From the NCBI GenBank assembly GCA_963932465.1, contig OZ010795.1, forward strand, positions 525,393,451 to 525,457,450: DNA of 64,000 nucleotides, given 5' to 3'. Made by a program: the position numbers and the translations under genes. The notes beneath the pieces were generated by a model. It did not search any database. It was given only the letters and a program-made list of their open reading frames with translations, and was not told the DNA's origin. Numbering within the stretch: the stretch's first letter is position 1; every line of letters starts with the position of its first letter. This document shows positions 12,107 through 22,550 of the stretch, piece by piece. The DNA comes from Maratus speciosus (Eukaryota; Arthropoda; Arachnida; Araneae; Salticidae).

Positions 12107-12799
12107 TCCGAAATCACGGGAAAATGATTTATTTCGAACAGTTATCTGAAAATAATAAATGTAGTGTTTTTTGCATTGTGCACACGCTTTTGAGACTTTA
12201 AATTATGTTTTTTATTTTAATTATTATTTTGTTTTATTTTATTTTAAATTATATTTTATACATTTGGGTAATTTATTTTATTTAACTTTTGTTATCATTT
12301 ATTTAAATGAACTTGCCATATCCGCAAATTAAAAAAAAATATTGATTTTAAGTTTTTATTATTTTTTTAAAGTGACATTTTATGCTTGTGCTTAAACTAT
12401 TGAGACGGTCTTTTTTATTTAAGCTAATGACGCAATCTATCAGAATTTGGTATTACTAATCAGTTTTATTGAAACTAATTTTATTTATTACACATTTTGT
12501 GTTTATTCGGAGTTGGAACAAAGTCTCCCCACGGTGAACGAATTCACCCCGGTTGGAAGTATATATCTTTTTAAAAAAAATAATAAAATAAACTTTAATC
12601 TTAACGCAAAGAACTTTTTAATTTGCAAAAGGTTTGTTTTTCAAATACAATAACAAGACAAAAAGTTGAATTTATTTATAAACATTCATACCTACAGACG
12701 TTATGTGATAATTATCATTAAATATATATTTAAAAAATATATTAAACTATCGTTATTATTAAATATATATAAGTAAACCTTTTTGAATTTTATAATGAC
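12107..12799. other. Intergenic, AT-rich
   Basis: Probably includes the 3' flank of the Tc1 relic. The phrase CTTGTGCTTAAACTATTGAG near 12385 could be its right terminal region, but no left partner was found. No gene seen. Confidence 0.4.
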
Positions 12800-13310
12800 A
12801 TTATTTAATAATTAGCGAAAAAAATTTTTTTTTTCACATCTTTTGACATTTTCTAGAATAGGACATGTTACAAAATAAAAGAAACCGAAACATTATAAGC
12901 TATTACATGCCTTGAACATATCAGCAAAATAAAAATCTACAACAGATGTTTATGATTTGAACTTAGAGGAAAATAAATTTGTCAATAGGTGAACAGTTCT
13001 TTCCTGCTCTAGGACATGTTTGAAAGCATTTGTTAAAATCCAGTATATATTCCCTAACGGAAAAAATACGTCTTTGCGTAGTGTGCATTTTACAAATCAG
13101 ATGTAGAGTAAAATTTACGATTATGTTACTTCTAAAGATTTAAAAATTTTAAAAATATTTTTGATGACTTAGGAAACATTAAAACATTCTGTGAAAGATG
13201 TTCTTTTATAGAATTTGTTATGCATTTATGTTGAGAGTTGAATTTTAACATTTTTCGTTTACTTTACTTTATTTAAAAAGCAAACAAACAGAGTTATGTA
13301 TTACTTACGT
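12800..13310 (+). repeat. Duplicated block A, first copy
   Basis: Matches 37610-38110 in direct orientation. Shared landmarks are CTTTTGACATTT, ACATGCCT(A/T)GAACATA(C/T)CAGC, CAACAGATGTTTATGATTT and GAAAATAA(A/T)TTTG(T/C)CAATAG. Not coding. Confidence 0.75.
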
Positions 13311-13355
13311 TAGATTATGCATTATCAATAATTAATATATCTAAACTTCCGAATA

Positions 13356-14357
13356 GGGGAAGGTGGTCTAAAATGATCCCCTTAGGGACGTAAACATGTT
13401 TAAAATAACAGCTCGAAAATAATAACAGGCCGTCATCAGTTAGTGTAAAAAAGTGTTCGTAAGGGAACAAGGTCACAAATGAACAGAAGATGGAAAGAAG
13501 GCAGCTTCCACAGGAAGCGCCAGCGGTAAGGTAAACACCAGTCACAGAGGAGATCATGCAAAATTGGAAAGTGTTTTCACAATGATAGAACAAAAAGTTT
13601 ACCCGGCAAAATGGGCGCTCATTTTAGGTCATATAACTGGATAACGTGAAATATACCAAATTTAGCAAGTGTAATTTACATCTAAAAATATACTTAGAAA
13701 TAATTATGCATACCTCTCGGACACTTTTTCAGACGATGATTTATGATTCTTTTTGTTAACTTCTTTGTTTCCATTGTAAATTGTTTTCATATATATTCAT
13801 TAATTGTTATTATTATTACATTTTTGGTATTATAGTTATTACACGTAGTTTTTTTTTTTGTTACTAATATTTCGTATTTAAGATAAATCGTCATGTTGTA
13901 ATCCAGGCAGCTATATAAAGAATCTTACAGCTTTTTTTAGTCACTAAAGCATAATTCTAATTGCATAAAAGCATAATTGAACTTTTTTGCTGCCAAACTG
14001 CTGCATTGAATGGCTGCCAAAAAGAACGACTAAAAAATGGTTTCAGCCGTCCGTAGGTAAATACTCCATCAGGCTTACAGCTTGCAGCTACGGTTCGGAT
14101 TTCCCTTTCCCTTTCCCTTAAGTAAATCAAGTCATATTTCTGTAAATGAAAGACTGTATATCTAAATAAATATGAAAGCCAGTGCTTACCTTGTCACAGA
14201 TGCTATAAAACCTGCGATCGCTTGAATACCGACATTGCTTCTTCTTCACTTGGCACGACTAGTTTATCTATTACACTCTAAATAGCGCAAACTGTCTAGA
14301 GAAAAAAATTATGTGGATCGTTTTGTCCGCTAGGATTATTTTATGCCACTTTCCCCC
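13356..14357. mobile_element. TA-flanked TIR element, pogo-like ends
   Basis: The left end reads GGGGAAGGTGGTCTAAAATG after TA (13354-13355). The right end, read inward on the other strand, is GGGGGAAAGTGGCATAAAATA after TA (14358-14359). These imperfect TIRs of about 24 bp with TA on both sides fit the Tc1/mariner/pogo superfamily. The G-rich start resembles that of 17861-19106, where a pogo-type DNA-binding domain survives. No transposase is readable inside, so this is probably an internally deleted copy. Confidence 0.6.
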
Positions 14358-14423
14358 TATATATTTATTTTATATCGGATTTAAATTGGAAGAGAGGAAG
14401 TTTGTTAAGAAGTTCAGATTTGA

Positions 14424-14783
14424 GCAAAATGCTACAGGAGAGGTGCCTTAAAGCATGACTTTAAAAGAAAAAAGTATCCGGATTACTGTTATCTGTGTAA
14501 GGAAAGCACTGAAAATCTTAACAATCACCACGCACTCACAGTGTACGTTACGAACCTGTACAAATTTGAATTATATCACTATGTCCCCTGCAGAAAAAGC
14601 CTCAGTGGCACAGAAAGAAATAATATGTTCTATATAAGAAAACCTAATATGTTTCAAGAACATAGCAAAAATATAGATAAGTTCACTAATCTGAACGATA
14701 AGACAAAGCGAACCGGTCGGTCTAGTACGTTTGACAGTATACGGCAGTTTGCTAATGCAAGGGACTACCTGGAGAGGTTTTGA
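14424..14783 (+). CDS. Unidentified open frame with Cys/His cluster, possibly a decayed exon or element ORF
   Basis: An uninterrupted frame of about 119 codons ends in TGA at 14781-14783. It has no ATG near its start, so it would have to be an internal exon or a fragment. The product is hydrophilic. Near its start it contains YCYLCKESTENLNNHHA, a C-x2-C with a downstream His pair that looks like part of a zinc-binding fold, and a further Cys follows in HYVPCRK. Composition is visibly less AT-rich than the surroundings, and this continues to about 15230. I do not recognise the family. No splice sites were confirmed, and function is unknown. Confidence 0.3.
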   Translation, partial: AKCYRRGALKHDFKRKKYPDYCYLCKESTENLNNHHALTVYVTNLYKFELYHYVPCRKSLSGTERNNMFYIRKPNMFQEHSKNIDKFTNLNDKTKRTGRSSTFDSIRQFANARDYLERF

Positions 14784-15600
14784 TCAACCGCGTAGGAAAT
14801 AGCTAGCATATTTTCCCACTAGAAGAGATCCACTCGCAGACTCCGTGTGCAAAAAATAGGTGGACCCCTGGACAACCACTCCGTGAACAGCTGTTAAAGA
14901 TTCTTCACAGGAGAAGCCAGCGACTGGCTGAGAAACTCACTATTGTTTTAGAACTAGATAATTTAAATATATAGAAGACGAGGATTTTTTTATTTAATTA
15001 GTAATTTGCTAGACTCAATAGAGGAGCTTTCAGGGATAACCTGAAGCGGAGGAAAAATTCTCTCCGGGCGAGTTCAAAATTCACGGGTGATCGACCCGAT
15101 GTGATTAGGAGCCGAGACGGCTAAGAAAACGGCATCGAAGCCGGTAACAATTAACTAACTGCGGTGCTGCCACAGGGTGCCATAGCAGTGTAGAGTTCTT
15201 TATCTCTGGAAAGAACAATCGAACTATTGATTAATAATATATCTACATGAACATAATTCAGCATGAACAGTGAACAGCTAACCTTCACATTGTGGTGAGG
15301 TAATATTTTGTGTTTTTCTAAAAAGGAACTCTAAAGAACATTATGCCACCTTCTCATCAAACTATATAAACTTTGCATAGAATCACTTGACATGTAATTT
15401 TGTTGTGTATACTCAAACTGACTATTATTTAGCCTAGAGATAATTTTGTTTTATTTAGAAAAATAAAAAATCTTATTTTATCTTCAACCTGAGTAATATT
15501 GGTTTGATACGCTTTCGAAGTAAAATCACCGCTCAGCGCTACCGCCTTCTTAGGATTCCGATAGTAACCGATATCTATAAAAACGTTTGAATGCCTATGC
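14784..15600. other. GC-richer segment without recognisable gene
   Basis: From about 15000 to 15200 the sequence is unusually rich in GC for the window (for example GGTGATCGACCCGATGTG and GCATCGAAGCCGGTAAC). I considered a structural RNA but found no tRNA boxes and no match to a remembered rRNA core. It may belong to the same element as the open frame just upstream. Confidence 0.3.
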
Positions 15601-15601
15601 A

Positions 15602-16309
15602 CACTGTAAAAAAAAATATTTAACGTTGCTCCATAAAATTTGTGGCAGCCATGCTGTCTCCATTTTATTGAGTAATCGATTATAATTTAACTATATAATT
15701 GGTGTTACGTTATACTGATTTGTAATATACACCAGTTATATAGGTTTAAATGACACCATTATACATGGTGATTCAAAACTTATCGTTCAAATTTCATGGG
15801 GAGGTAGGGAATACGTCAGGAAATCGATTTTACACAGGAAAGTATGTCTACAAATGTACGCATGTGTATGTAGAGTGCGCTGTGTGTACCTATCATTCCA
15901 TTGCGTCCCAATCATTGTTTTGATTTTCCTAAAGATAGTTTATTTGTTCACCTATTTCCACTTCTCATTTGGACTTCCACGAAGCCTTTTACATTTTAAA
16001 ACTCCGAAAATCTCGTTACTGACCTTTATTCAAATCCCTCATTATCCGACTGGAACTTGTCGTTTAATTTTGTTCTTTCCGGTTCTTTTAACCTTTATTT
16101 AGATGACGTTTGCGGGCATACTTTCCTATGCGAAATCGGTTTCCTGACGTATTTCCTACCGCCCCACAAAATTTGAACGATAAGTTTTGAATCACCTTGT
16201 ATATGTTAAATTACTCCATAAAATTTGAGGCAGCATGTTGCCACCAATTTCATAGAGTAAAGTTACATAATTTTTCACAGAACAGTCTGCTGCAGGTTTT
16301 CAACAGTGT
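15602..16309. mobile_element. CACTGT-ended MITE carrying a nested MITE
   Basis: Begins CACTGTAAAA and ends ACAGTG. The sub-terminal arms share the phrase CTCCATAAAATTTG(T/A)GGCAGC, once on each side of the nested insertion (15630-15650 and 16212-16235), in the same orientation. Without the inner element this would be an element of about 270 bp. It belongs with the CACTG-ended elements at 31463, 54790 and 55149. The flanking dinucleotides are CA and TA, so no clear target duplication is left here. Confidence 0.55.
15764..16199. mobile_element. Mariner-type MITE with ~80-bp TIRs
   Basis: TA stands on both sides (15762-15763 and 16200-16201). The ends read CATGGTGATTCAAAACTTAT and, from the other side, CAAGGTGATTCAAAACTTAT. 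The inverted arms continue through GGTAGG(G/A)AATACGTCAGGAAA and AGGAAAGTATG for about 80 bp. No transposase is present. The 82-codon ORF at 15854-16102 spans the loop and has no sign of function. Confidence 0.85.
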
Positions 16310-16399
16310 AATGTTTGACAATGTTGCGTGTCTGTTTTAGCTCATATTAAACACTTCATTAGCAATATACAACATTCGTCTAATGCTGTATTAATGAGT

Positions 16400-17170
16400 T
16401 ATTACATGCTATAAAATTCCTATTTGAGAAAATATTTAAATCCTAAATATATATATATAAAAATTGAAACTCGAACAGTTTACTAATATTTAGATTTTAA
16501 TATTTTCTTGGAGTAAAATTTAATTAATATACATTGAAAAACCAAAAGTTAAAAGTTAAACATTTACAAAAACTATTTTCAAAAAATTTTATTATTAGGG
16601 TGTTTTTTTTTATTATTTTTTTTATCTGTATTAAGGAATTTTAAAAAACGTAAAACAAAATTTACATTGCCTTAAAAATAGTCCAAACAGATAACAAACT
16701 AAATATAATAACTTTCTTACCATAATATGTTTATTAAGTTACATTCCTAAAGAATACTTCGCTCTTTTTTTCGTAGATTACTTATTAGATTTTTAATAGT
16801 GGTTTGAGTTTTTAAAATGCAATTTAAAGAACATTATGTAAATTTAACGGATTTCAACTAATATTATTTCTTTACAGAATTGTTTTTATTTTATTAAGGT
16901 ACTTCTAACATTTTTTGCCCAATGGAAAAATGAAGTAACAAAAAATAAAATAAAATAAATGAATAAACGAATTCGAATGAGGAAATGCTAAATGCCAAAG
17001 GCACCAAACAAAAAGTTAAATTATGTGCTATTTTTTATAAATGTTTTCCGCATACATGTATAAACGTCTTGCATCTTATTAAAAAAAAATACGTTTTGTA
17101 AGATTTTATTCTGTTTTAATTGTAATGCGGGTTTTAATTGTAGCTGGCGTTTGTTTTTATGTTAGTAAAA
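16400..17170 (+). repeat. Duplicated block B, first copy
   Basis: Aligns with 50240-51110 in direct orientation over most of its length. Landmarks are AATTGAAACTCGAA(C/T)A, AATATGTTTATTAAGTTA, TTTCAACTAATATT(A/G)TTTCT, GAATAAACGAAT and TATAAATGTTTTCCG. The copies are heavily diverged and neither preserves a reading frame. Confidence 0.85.
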
Positions 17171-17196
17171 TGTGTTTAATATAATAGTTTCTATCA

Positions 17197-17480
17197 GGGT
17201 TGTGCAAAATTTTAATTAGATTAACAATTGGAAGTTAACGATTATTTTTTTTAATCATGACTAAAGATTGGCCGATTAAGCTTAGTTTCAATCTAACTCA
17301 TAGGCTAACGATCAGTGATTATTTTAATGTAATCAATGCTTTGATTACGATTAAATCAATTTAATCCTACTTAAAGACTAATGACCAATGATTATTTGGA
17401 TGTAATCGCTTGCTTTTTTTACGATTAAATCAATTCTTAATCTAAATAGTCAATCTAATTAGTCAATCTAATGAAGAATT
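17197..17480. repeat. TTAATC/GATTA-rich simple repeat region with a hAT-like end
   Basis: CAGGGTTGTGCAAAATT at 17197 resembles the terminal repeat of many hAT elements. It is followed by about 250 bp of diffuse GATTAA/TTAATC repeats. No matching right terminus was found, so a truncated hAT-type element is only a suggestion. Confidence 0.35.
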
Positions 17481-17860
17481 TATGATTGAAAACTTCATGT
17501 ACTGTTCTGGCTTTGGGGGCTTTATTTTATCTTTTTTTCAAGCTTCTTCTGGTTTAATCACTCTTGATAGCTGCTAGGGACTTGCATCGTGTCTTGTCTT
17601 GGATCGGGTTGTCTTTAAATATTTTGGATTTGGTTCCGTTTCGAGTAGGTTTTGACTCTTTCTGGTCGGGCTCGGTATGACTCGATTTTTTTTTATAATG
17701 TTCTGAATATTTTTCGAATGAAGAAAACTGTATATGAATACAATGAAGCCGAGGCAGGCCAGTCATTATTTTATTTAGTCTTAATAATAATGTCCAAGAT
17801 CATATTTTTTTCTCGTAATTCTATGACCGAGTCACTTTTATTCACGACACCCGCTCTATA
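17481..17860. other. No gene seen
   Basis: Two overlapping 69-70-codon ORFs on opposite strands (17554-17861) look random. Nothing else is recognisable. Confidence 0.4.
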
Positions 17861-18021
17861 GGGGAAAGTAGGGGAATGGCGCTTACTTAAGAGATATGAA
17901 TAGCTAGTCAAATTTGCGCAACAGACAGTATTTCGTTAGAGACAGGTTCCGTTTTCATAGGGTTTCATGTATTATGTCTGGATTTATGAGCCACTGTCCC
18001 GCTTTTTTTTGGCTCCTTGTC

Positions 18022-18168
18022 CTAATTTTTTGACACTCGACCTGAAACTCTAGTTGTCACATAGTTTGGCTTCATCTCAATGTATTCATTTTGCTGAGAT
18101 TTGTCTACATACCTTTCTAAAGTTTTTCGATCAATGCTATGTTCTTTTGCAGCCGTATGAGCACTTTA
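18022..18168 (-). pseudogene. pogo-type transposase N-terminal HTH remnant
   Basis: The minus strand reads AHTAAKEHSIDRKTLERYVD and continues KSQQNEYIEMKPNY to a TAG at 18022-18024. The pattern of alanine-rich helix, basic residues and RKTLERYV is that of the psq/CENP-B-type helix-turn-helix at the start of pogo and Tigger transposases, which binds the element ends. Only about 45 codons are readable, and the DDE catalytic domain is not recognisable. It is much shorter than the several hundred residues usual for the family. Confidence 0.75.
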
Positions 18169-18189
18169 CTTATCATTAACAACTTTTAA

Positions 18190-18399
18190 CCCTTTCAGGG
18201 GCAAAGTACTTTCAGAACTAAAACTTTGAAATAAATGACTGTCACCGTAATTTACGTACAAATTTATTTGGAAATAAGAAAAAAGCTACATTTCACATAC
18301 ATATTAAATGGAAAAAAAAATAGCAAAATTCTGGTGCCATTGTGGCATTTGGAAATTAAAAATAATGGTTTCATAAACATGCCATTGCCCCTGAAAGGG
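18190..18399. mobile_element. piggyBac-type MITE nested in the pogo relic
   Basis: CCCTTTCAGGGGCAA begins right after TTAA (18186-18189). Its exact complement ends at 18399, followed by TGAA, a one-base decay of TTAA. TIRs starting CCC with a TTAA duplication are the piggyBac signature. The interior is 180 bp and non-coding. Confidence 0.75.
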
Positions 18400-19578
18400 T
18401 GAAAACTGATACTTTCATACTTTCCACTCTATTCCACTGTTCCTATTTACCTATTGGAAGTAATATTTAGATGGAGCGAAGTTCTTATCAACTTTCCCAT
18501 TTATATTTCATTAAATGTTTTCTTGCAGTGGATACTATAGCAATTTTTCACGTCTTTCTATAATCCGTTTTAAGCATTTTTTTCCCACCATTCCATTTTA
18601 TTGTGGCTTTACAGAATAAATTTACATTATTTTTTATGTACAACCATTAACTTTCATTATGCACAGTGTATGATACAAAGATTTCCAAAACCACTTAATT
18701 CAGGCAGCCTTGAGCCTCTGGTCAACTCTCATTGACTGCATCAAGCCTCCCCAAATAGCCCTTTTCTAAATAATACCCCATTGTTATGTTAAGCCTAACT
18801 TACTGTACAGTCTTTAAAACTGGAATGAAAATTTGACATTTCTTCATTACTTAAAACCTACTTACTTAAATGTCTATGATATATTTTATCTGAAAAAAAG
18901 CTTACAAAATATTTCTAAAAAAACACAACTTTTAGGTTGAAAACGCTTCACAACTACTTCGATTAGCTGTATGAAACAAAGACTGTTGTTTGAGCATTCC
19001 AGTAGCTTTGGTTAACACCTGTTGATAAAACTCTGAAATTATTTTCAATATGAAAACTGATGGGTGGGTTAAGCTTCCCATATGGTCAACCCTCCCTAGT
19101 CTCCCCTACACATTTTTTTCCGTTAGGAGTTTCTGTACTAGAAACTTATAAAAAAGTTGATTTGAATCTTTTCTCTTTTTAACTTGAAAATTTCTGCCAT
19201 TCAAGAAAAAACAAAAAATACATTTTTATGAAATTTTCTCATCTCATTTTTATGAAATTTCCGTTAAAAGGCGCCTTTTCATTAAACATTAGTTTCTGTA
19301 AACAAACAGAAGATGAATACAAAATAATTCGATATTACATAATTGACAGAGTGGTGGTTAAATAATTGAATTTTACTGAGACTTGGGAAAAACTAAATTT
19401 CTCTTGTGAAATTTTAATCTATATTTACAAAATATACAGAATTAAGTGTGTATTACTTTTGAAATAACGAAAAATAAATGCAATAACTTATTCAACATAA
19501 ATTATTTTGAAAAATCACTATAATATGTGTAGAATTTTTTTGAATGTATAAATTAGGTTTGTAAATCATATGAAGTAA

Positions 19579-19580
<2 letters not shown>

Positions 19581-19632
<52 letters not shown>
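19581..19632. repeat. Poly(T) run, 52 nt
   Basis: The longest homopolymer in the window. It stands between AAGTAAAG and ACATTAA, where the related sequence near 56475 has GAAATAAAG followed by ordinary sequence. Confidence 0.95.
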
Positions 19633-19635
<3 letters not shown>

Positions 19636-19695
19636 TTAATACGAGGGAAATTCCGTAAGTAGGTCACAAACCGATATAAGAGGTCGGAAATTCAA

Positions 19696-19868
19696 GGTTC
19701 GTACGGGTCCTTGAATTTTAAGACCGGGAAATTCTTCGGTACCAATATTTTCTTATAGAAATTCTCTCCTTTAAATAAGGCGCAATTTTGCGCGTTTCAA
19801 CTAGATTTATTTTTTTTATAAACAAATACTGGTATTTAACCTTGAAAATAACGGTACCCGTACGAACC
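19696..19868. mobile_element. Small nested inverted-repeat element (173 bp)
   Basis: GGTTCGTACGGGT at the left and its exact complement at the right bound an AT-rich core. GAAATT occurs just outside each end and may be a remnant of a target duplication. The superfamily is undetermined. Confidence 0.5.
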
Positions 19869-19995
19869 CTGAAATTAGTACTAAATTGTTTCCAAATATG
19901 CCAATAGATGGCAGCACAGTCCAACTGTAAGATGTCAATTTCGAATTTATGAGACAACAGTTGTACAAGATGAGTAGGGACGTTCAAATGTTGTT

Positions 19996-20092
19996 GACGA
20001 AGAACGACGTGGTCTTCCTGTTGAGATTGCAGCAGAATAAACAGTGCGGAAGTTTGAAGACATGGTTAGAGCTCACTAGCGAACACTGACTT
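19996..20092 (+). pseudogene. mariner transposase N-terminal fragment
   Basis: Reads DEERRGLPVEIAAE, a stop, TVRKFEDMVRAH, a stop. This matches the linker of mariner transposases just after the first helix-turn-helix (DEERSGRP-type motif, then a segment like VEDMVR). About 30 codons remain, with two in-frame stops. Confidence 0.7.
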
Positions 20093-20469
20093 TCCTCGTA
20101 TTATTATTAGTGTAATCAATGAGGTTTTACTAAACATTTCAACAAAATATGACCGATATCAAATTTACAGTAATTAAACAAAAATCTATGAAATGAAATG
20201 TATATAATGAATTCTTGATCGCATACTTGATATGTATTGACACATTTTTAGGTTTTCTTCGTAAGAATCTAAAAATAATAATAATCATATTAACAGTAGA
20301 TGCGGATTCGAATTATGAACTATAGTAACTGTTATAAATATATTTTTACAATTATCGAAATATGTAAGCAATATGAATATTAAATTCCAAATAAATATCT
20401 TTACTTAATAGGTGCTAAAATACATAAATATTAAAACATTTTTAAAGCAATCAAGTTGTTAAAACATTG

Positions 20470-21155
20470 GAGTCATATGATGTTATAATCCGAGCACCTT
20501 CGACTAAAGCATTAGTCGTCATCAGGGAAAATCACTGCCGGATGAAAGACAACTGTTGGTTAAATACCAAAGGGCAAAACCAAAGAACCACAAACAGGAA
20601 AGTGGGAAGGAAAGAAATAGATGAGTAGCTAACCTGAAAAAGAGACGGGGGGTAGAGGGAGTTAAAGGGAGGATGGAAATGGTTATTCAAAACCGAATTC
20701 ACCAGTTACACCTAGAATGTTAAACTAAATCCTTGGTATATTATAGGACAGAACGTCATTACAGGTACGCTTGCCTCTTGCCAAAATTTCCAAAGACTCT
20801 CTGATTATACAAATATTATAATGTGACGCATGTGGAATGATTTTGACTTCTTTAAACAGGATATCAATATCTGTATATTGACTTAACCGGGATAGAGCTG
20901 TGGATAGTTTACCCTATTTTATATCTGTCATATGCTCTTTAATACTTTCAAATAATTTGCAAGTGGTCATTCCTACATAAGTATACGTTTTTGAACTGCT
21001 ATTAACTTTAAAAGGGATAGTATAAACTCCAGATTTATCATAATTATCTATAGGATCAATCATTCTGTGTACCAGATACTCTAACTTTGTCAGTGGTTTA
21101 GCGATAAGAATTACATTATATTTCTTCAAAGCATACTTAATCCGCTAAAAAAGAT
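20470..21155 (-). mobile_element. 5'-truncated Penelope-like element (GIY-YIG end)
   Basis: Minus-strand coding remnant from about 21150 to 20725. The order is a linker (YALKKYNVILIAKPLTKLEY), the GIY-YIG core as GVYTIPF and YTYVGMT, KEHMTDIK, an in-frame TAG at 20914-20916, then GKLSTALSRLSQYTD and RGKRTCNDVLSYNIPRI before TAG at 20725-20727. The GIY-YIG endonuclease of PLEs nicks target DNA for reverse transcription. The reverse transcriptase part is missing, as expected for a 5'-truncated copy. The sequence differs clearly from the PLE at 62.4-64 kb, so a second PLE lineage is present. Confidence 0.8.
20497..20525 (-). ncRNA. Hammerhead-like core in PLE 3' region
   Basis: The minus strand reads CTGATGAC, a 6-bp hairpin GACTAA/TTAGTC with a 4-nt loop, then GAAGG. 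It lies about 200 bp downstream of the PLE stop codon. The architecture is the same as near 62.4 and 11.66 kb, but the stem sequence is different. Confidence 0.5.
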
Positions 21156-21349
21156 GTTATAGAACCTATTAAGTAAAGATATATATTGGGAATTTAATAT
21201 TCATATTGCTTATTTTTATTAAGGTGAATCAGTCGTTCAACTTGAAATATAGTTTTTCTATACTTATTTATAGAAATATGTTTTATTACACCGATAAAGA
21301 AAAATTGACTTTTTTTTCTTAAATTTAAAGCGAATATTCCAATTATATA

Positions 21350-21760
21350 CAGTGGAATACGTTTAACAAAAAAACGTTTAACATGAAAAATCGGTTAACA
21401 CAAAATGATATAGCGGTCCGGACAGTATACTATGCAATTTAATACATTTTTTTTTCTTCTAACTCGAAGCAAAAATCGTTTAACACGAAAAAAAAAAATT
21501 CGCTGTCGATCTAGTTAGTTTGAGTTGAAATTGGTGAATTTTGTGTTAAAACCACTGAATTTTGGGTGAAAATTAGTGAATTTCGTATTTTTGTACATTA
21601 GCTTATATTTTATGAGCACAATCGCTGAGAAATCGGTGCGAAAACAAACTGCTATTTCATTTTAAATAAAGATGAAGCTGCTTAATGCAGTTGATGAAAA
21701 AGAAGGACGAAAACAGAAATCTCCGTATTTTGAACTATACACTTGTAATTTGTAGTTCTG
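21350..21760 (+). mobile_element. Tigger/pogo-like fragment
   Basis: CAGTGGAATACGTTTAACAA follows TA at 21348-21349 and resembles Tigger ends (CAGTGGAACCTCGATTTAAC type). Repeated GTTTAACA motifs follow. At about 21670 a short frame MKLLNAVDEKEGRKQK resembles the start of a Tigger/CENP-B-type DNA-binding domain. The right end is not found, so this is a truncated piece. Confidence 0.5.
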
Positions 21761-22034
21761 TTATTCCCTGAGAAATTATGCACAACTTCCTTGAATGAAA
21801 GCCATCAAACTTCATATTCAGGTATACCTTGATAAATATAGGGGCTGATTATGTTTTGGTGTAAATCGCTAAACAGGTGACGCTATGCTGAATTTTTCAT
21901 GATATCAGCAATAGCTCTATCTTAAGAATAAATGCACGAATTTTCATCAGTTTCAGTTAGACGTTGACACGAGTGGTTCCTGATAAGTTGTGTTGATACC
22001 CGATAGACGGCGGTGCTGTGCGCATTTTTCCGAT

Positions 22035-22234
22035 NNNNNNNNNNNNNNNNNNNNNNNNNNNNNNNNNNNNNNNNNNNNNNNNNNNNNNNNNNNNNNNNNN
22101 NNNNNNNNNNNNNNNNNNNNNNNNNNNNNNNNNNNNNNNNNNNNNNNNNNNNNNNNNNNNNNNNNNNNNNNNNNNNNNNNNNNNNNNNNNNNNNNNNNNN
22201 NNNNNNNNNNNNNNNNNNNNNNNNNNNNNNNNNN
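22035..22234. other. Assembly gap, 200 N
   Basis: Exactly 200 unknown bases, probably a placeholder of arbitrary length. It falls inside the tandem repeat, a likely cause of the break. Confidence 1.
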
Positions 22235-22279
22235 GCGTATGAAATTGCATATTGGAGAAGAAAACATTTACTTTATTCT

Positions 22280-22550
22280 ACCCCGTAAATTATAATCTTT
22301 AATTACTTCGCTACTTGTAGTAATTCAATCGAAGATGAAATTTTAAAGATGAAGGGTAATAAAGTAAAAAAAGAAATAGTAATAAGGAATAGGAAAGTAA
22401 AATGATGAAATATATATATATATATATCAAGTCAACATTTTACGGCAGTAAAACTGAACACTTCTTGATCTCGAACTTATAAATATAAAAATAATGAGTA
22501 AATGTGATCCGATTTGAACATTGAGCTATTATCTCAGCACAGTGTTTTAC
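22280..22550 (+). repeat. Duplicated block C, distal part, first copy
   Basis: Matches 56860-57110: ATAATCTTTAATT(A/T)CTT, TATAAATATAAAAATAA and ATTGAGCTATTAT appear in the same order. Non-coding. Confidence 0.65.

Larger units (their letters stand above)
17861..19106 (-). mobile_element. Decayed pogo/Tigger-like element with TIRs
   Basis: The ends are GGGGAAAGTAGGGGAATGG and, read inward from the right, GGGGAGACTAGGGAGGGTTG, each next to TA (17859-17860 and 19107-19108). A pogo-type helix-turn-helix survives on the minus strand inside (18022-18168). A 210-bp piggyBac-type MITE sits inside at 18190-18399. The remaining interior is AT-rich without open frames. Confidence 0.75.
19642..20098 (+). 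mobile_element. Internally deleted mariner element
   Basis: TA flanks both ends. The termini are CGAGGGAAATTCCG and, from the right, CGAGGAAAGTCAG, matching the common mariner end TACGAGGG. A piece of mariner transposase runs straight into the right end, so the catalytic region has been lost. A second small inverted-repeat element is nested at 19696-19868. Confidence 0.75.
19300..20460 (+). repeat. Duplicated block C, first copy (interrupted by a mariner MITE)
   Basis: Resembles 55800-56780, where the same sequence occurs roughly twice. Landmarks are AATAAATGCAATAA(C/A)TTATTCAAC, TATAATGAATTCTTGAT, ACTTGA(T/C)ATGTATTGA and AATATATTTTTACAATTAT. The poly(T) run and the mariner MITE at 19642-20098 are insertions relative to the other copy. 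Confidence 0.75.

Noticed and set aside
13315..13593. 92-codon minus-strand ORF with Cys-rich stretch
   Set aside because: It spans the left TIR of the element at 13356 and has no counterpart in duplicated block A, so it is probably chance.
15000..15200. Possible rRNA or other structured RNA fragment
   Set aside because: Higher GC only. No recognisable rRNA core, tRNA boxes or convincing stem pattern.
21953..22295. Five ORFs on both strands across the assembly gap
   Set aside because: They consist almost entirely of unknown residues from the N run and have no meaning.
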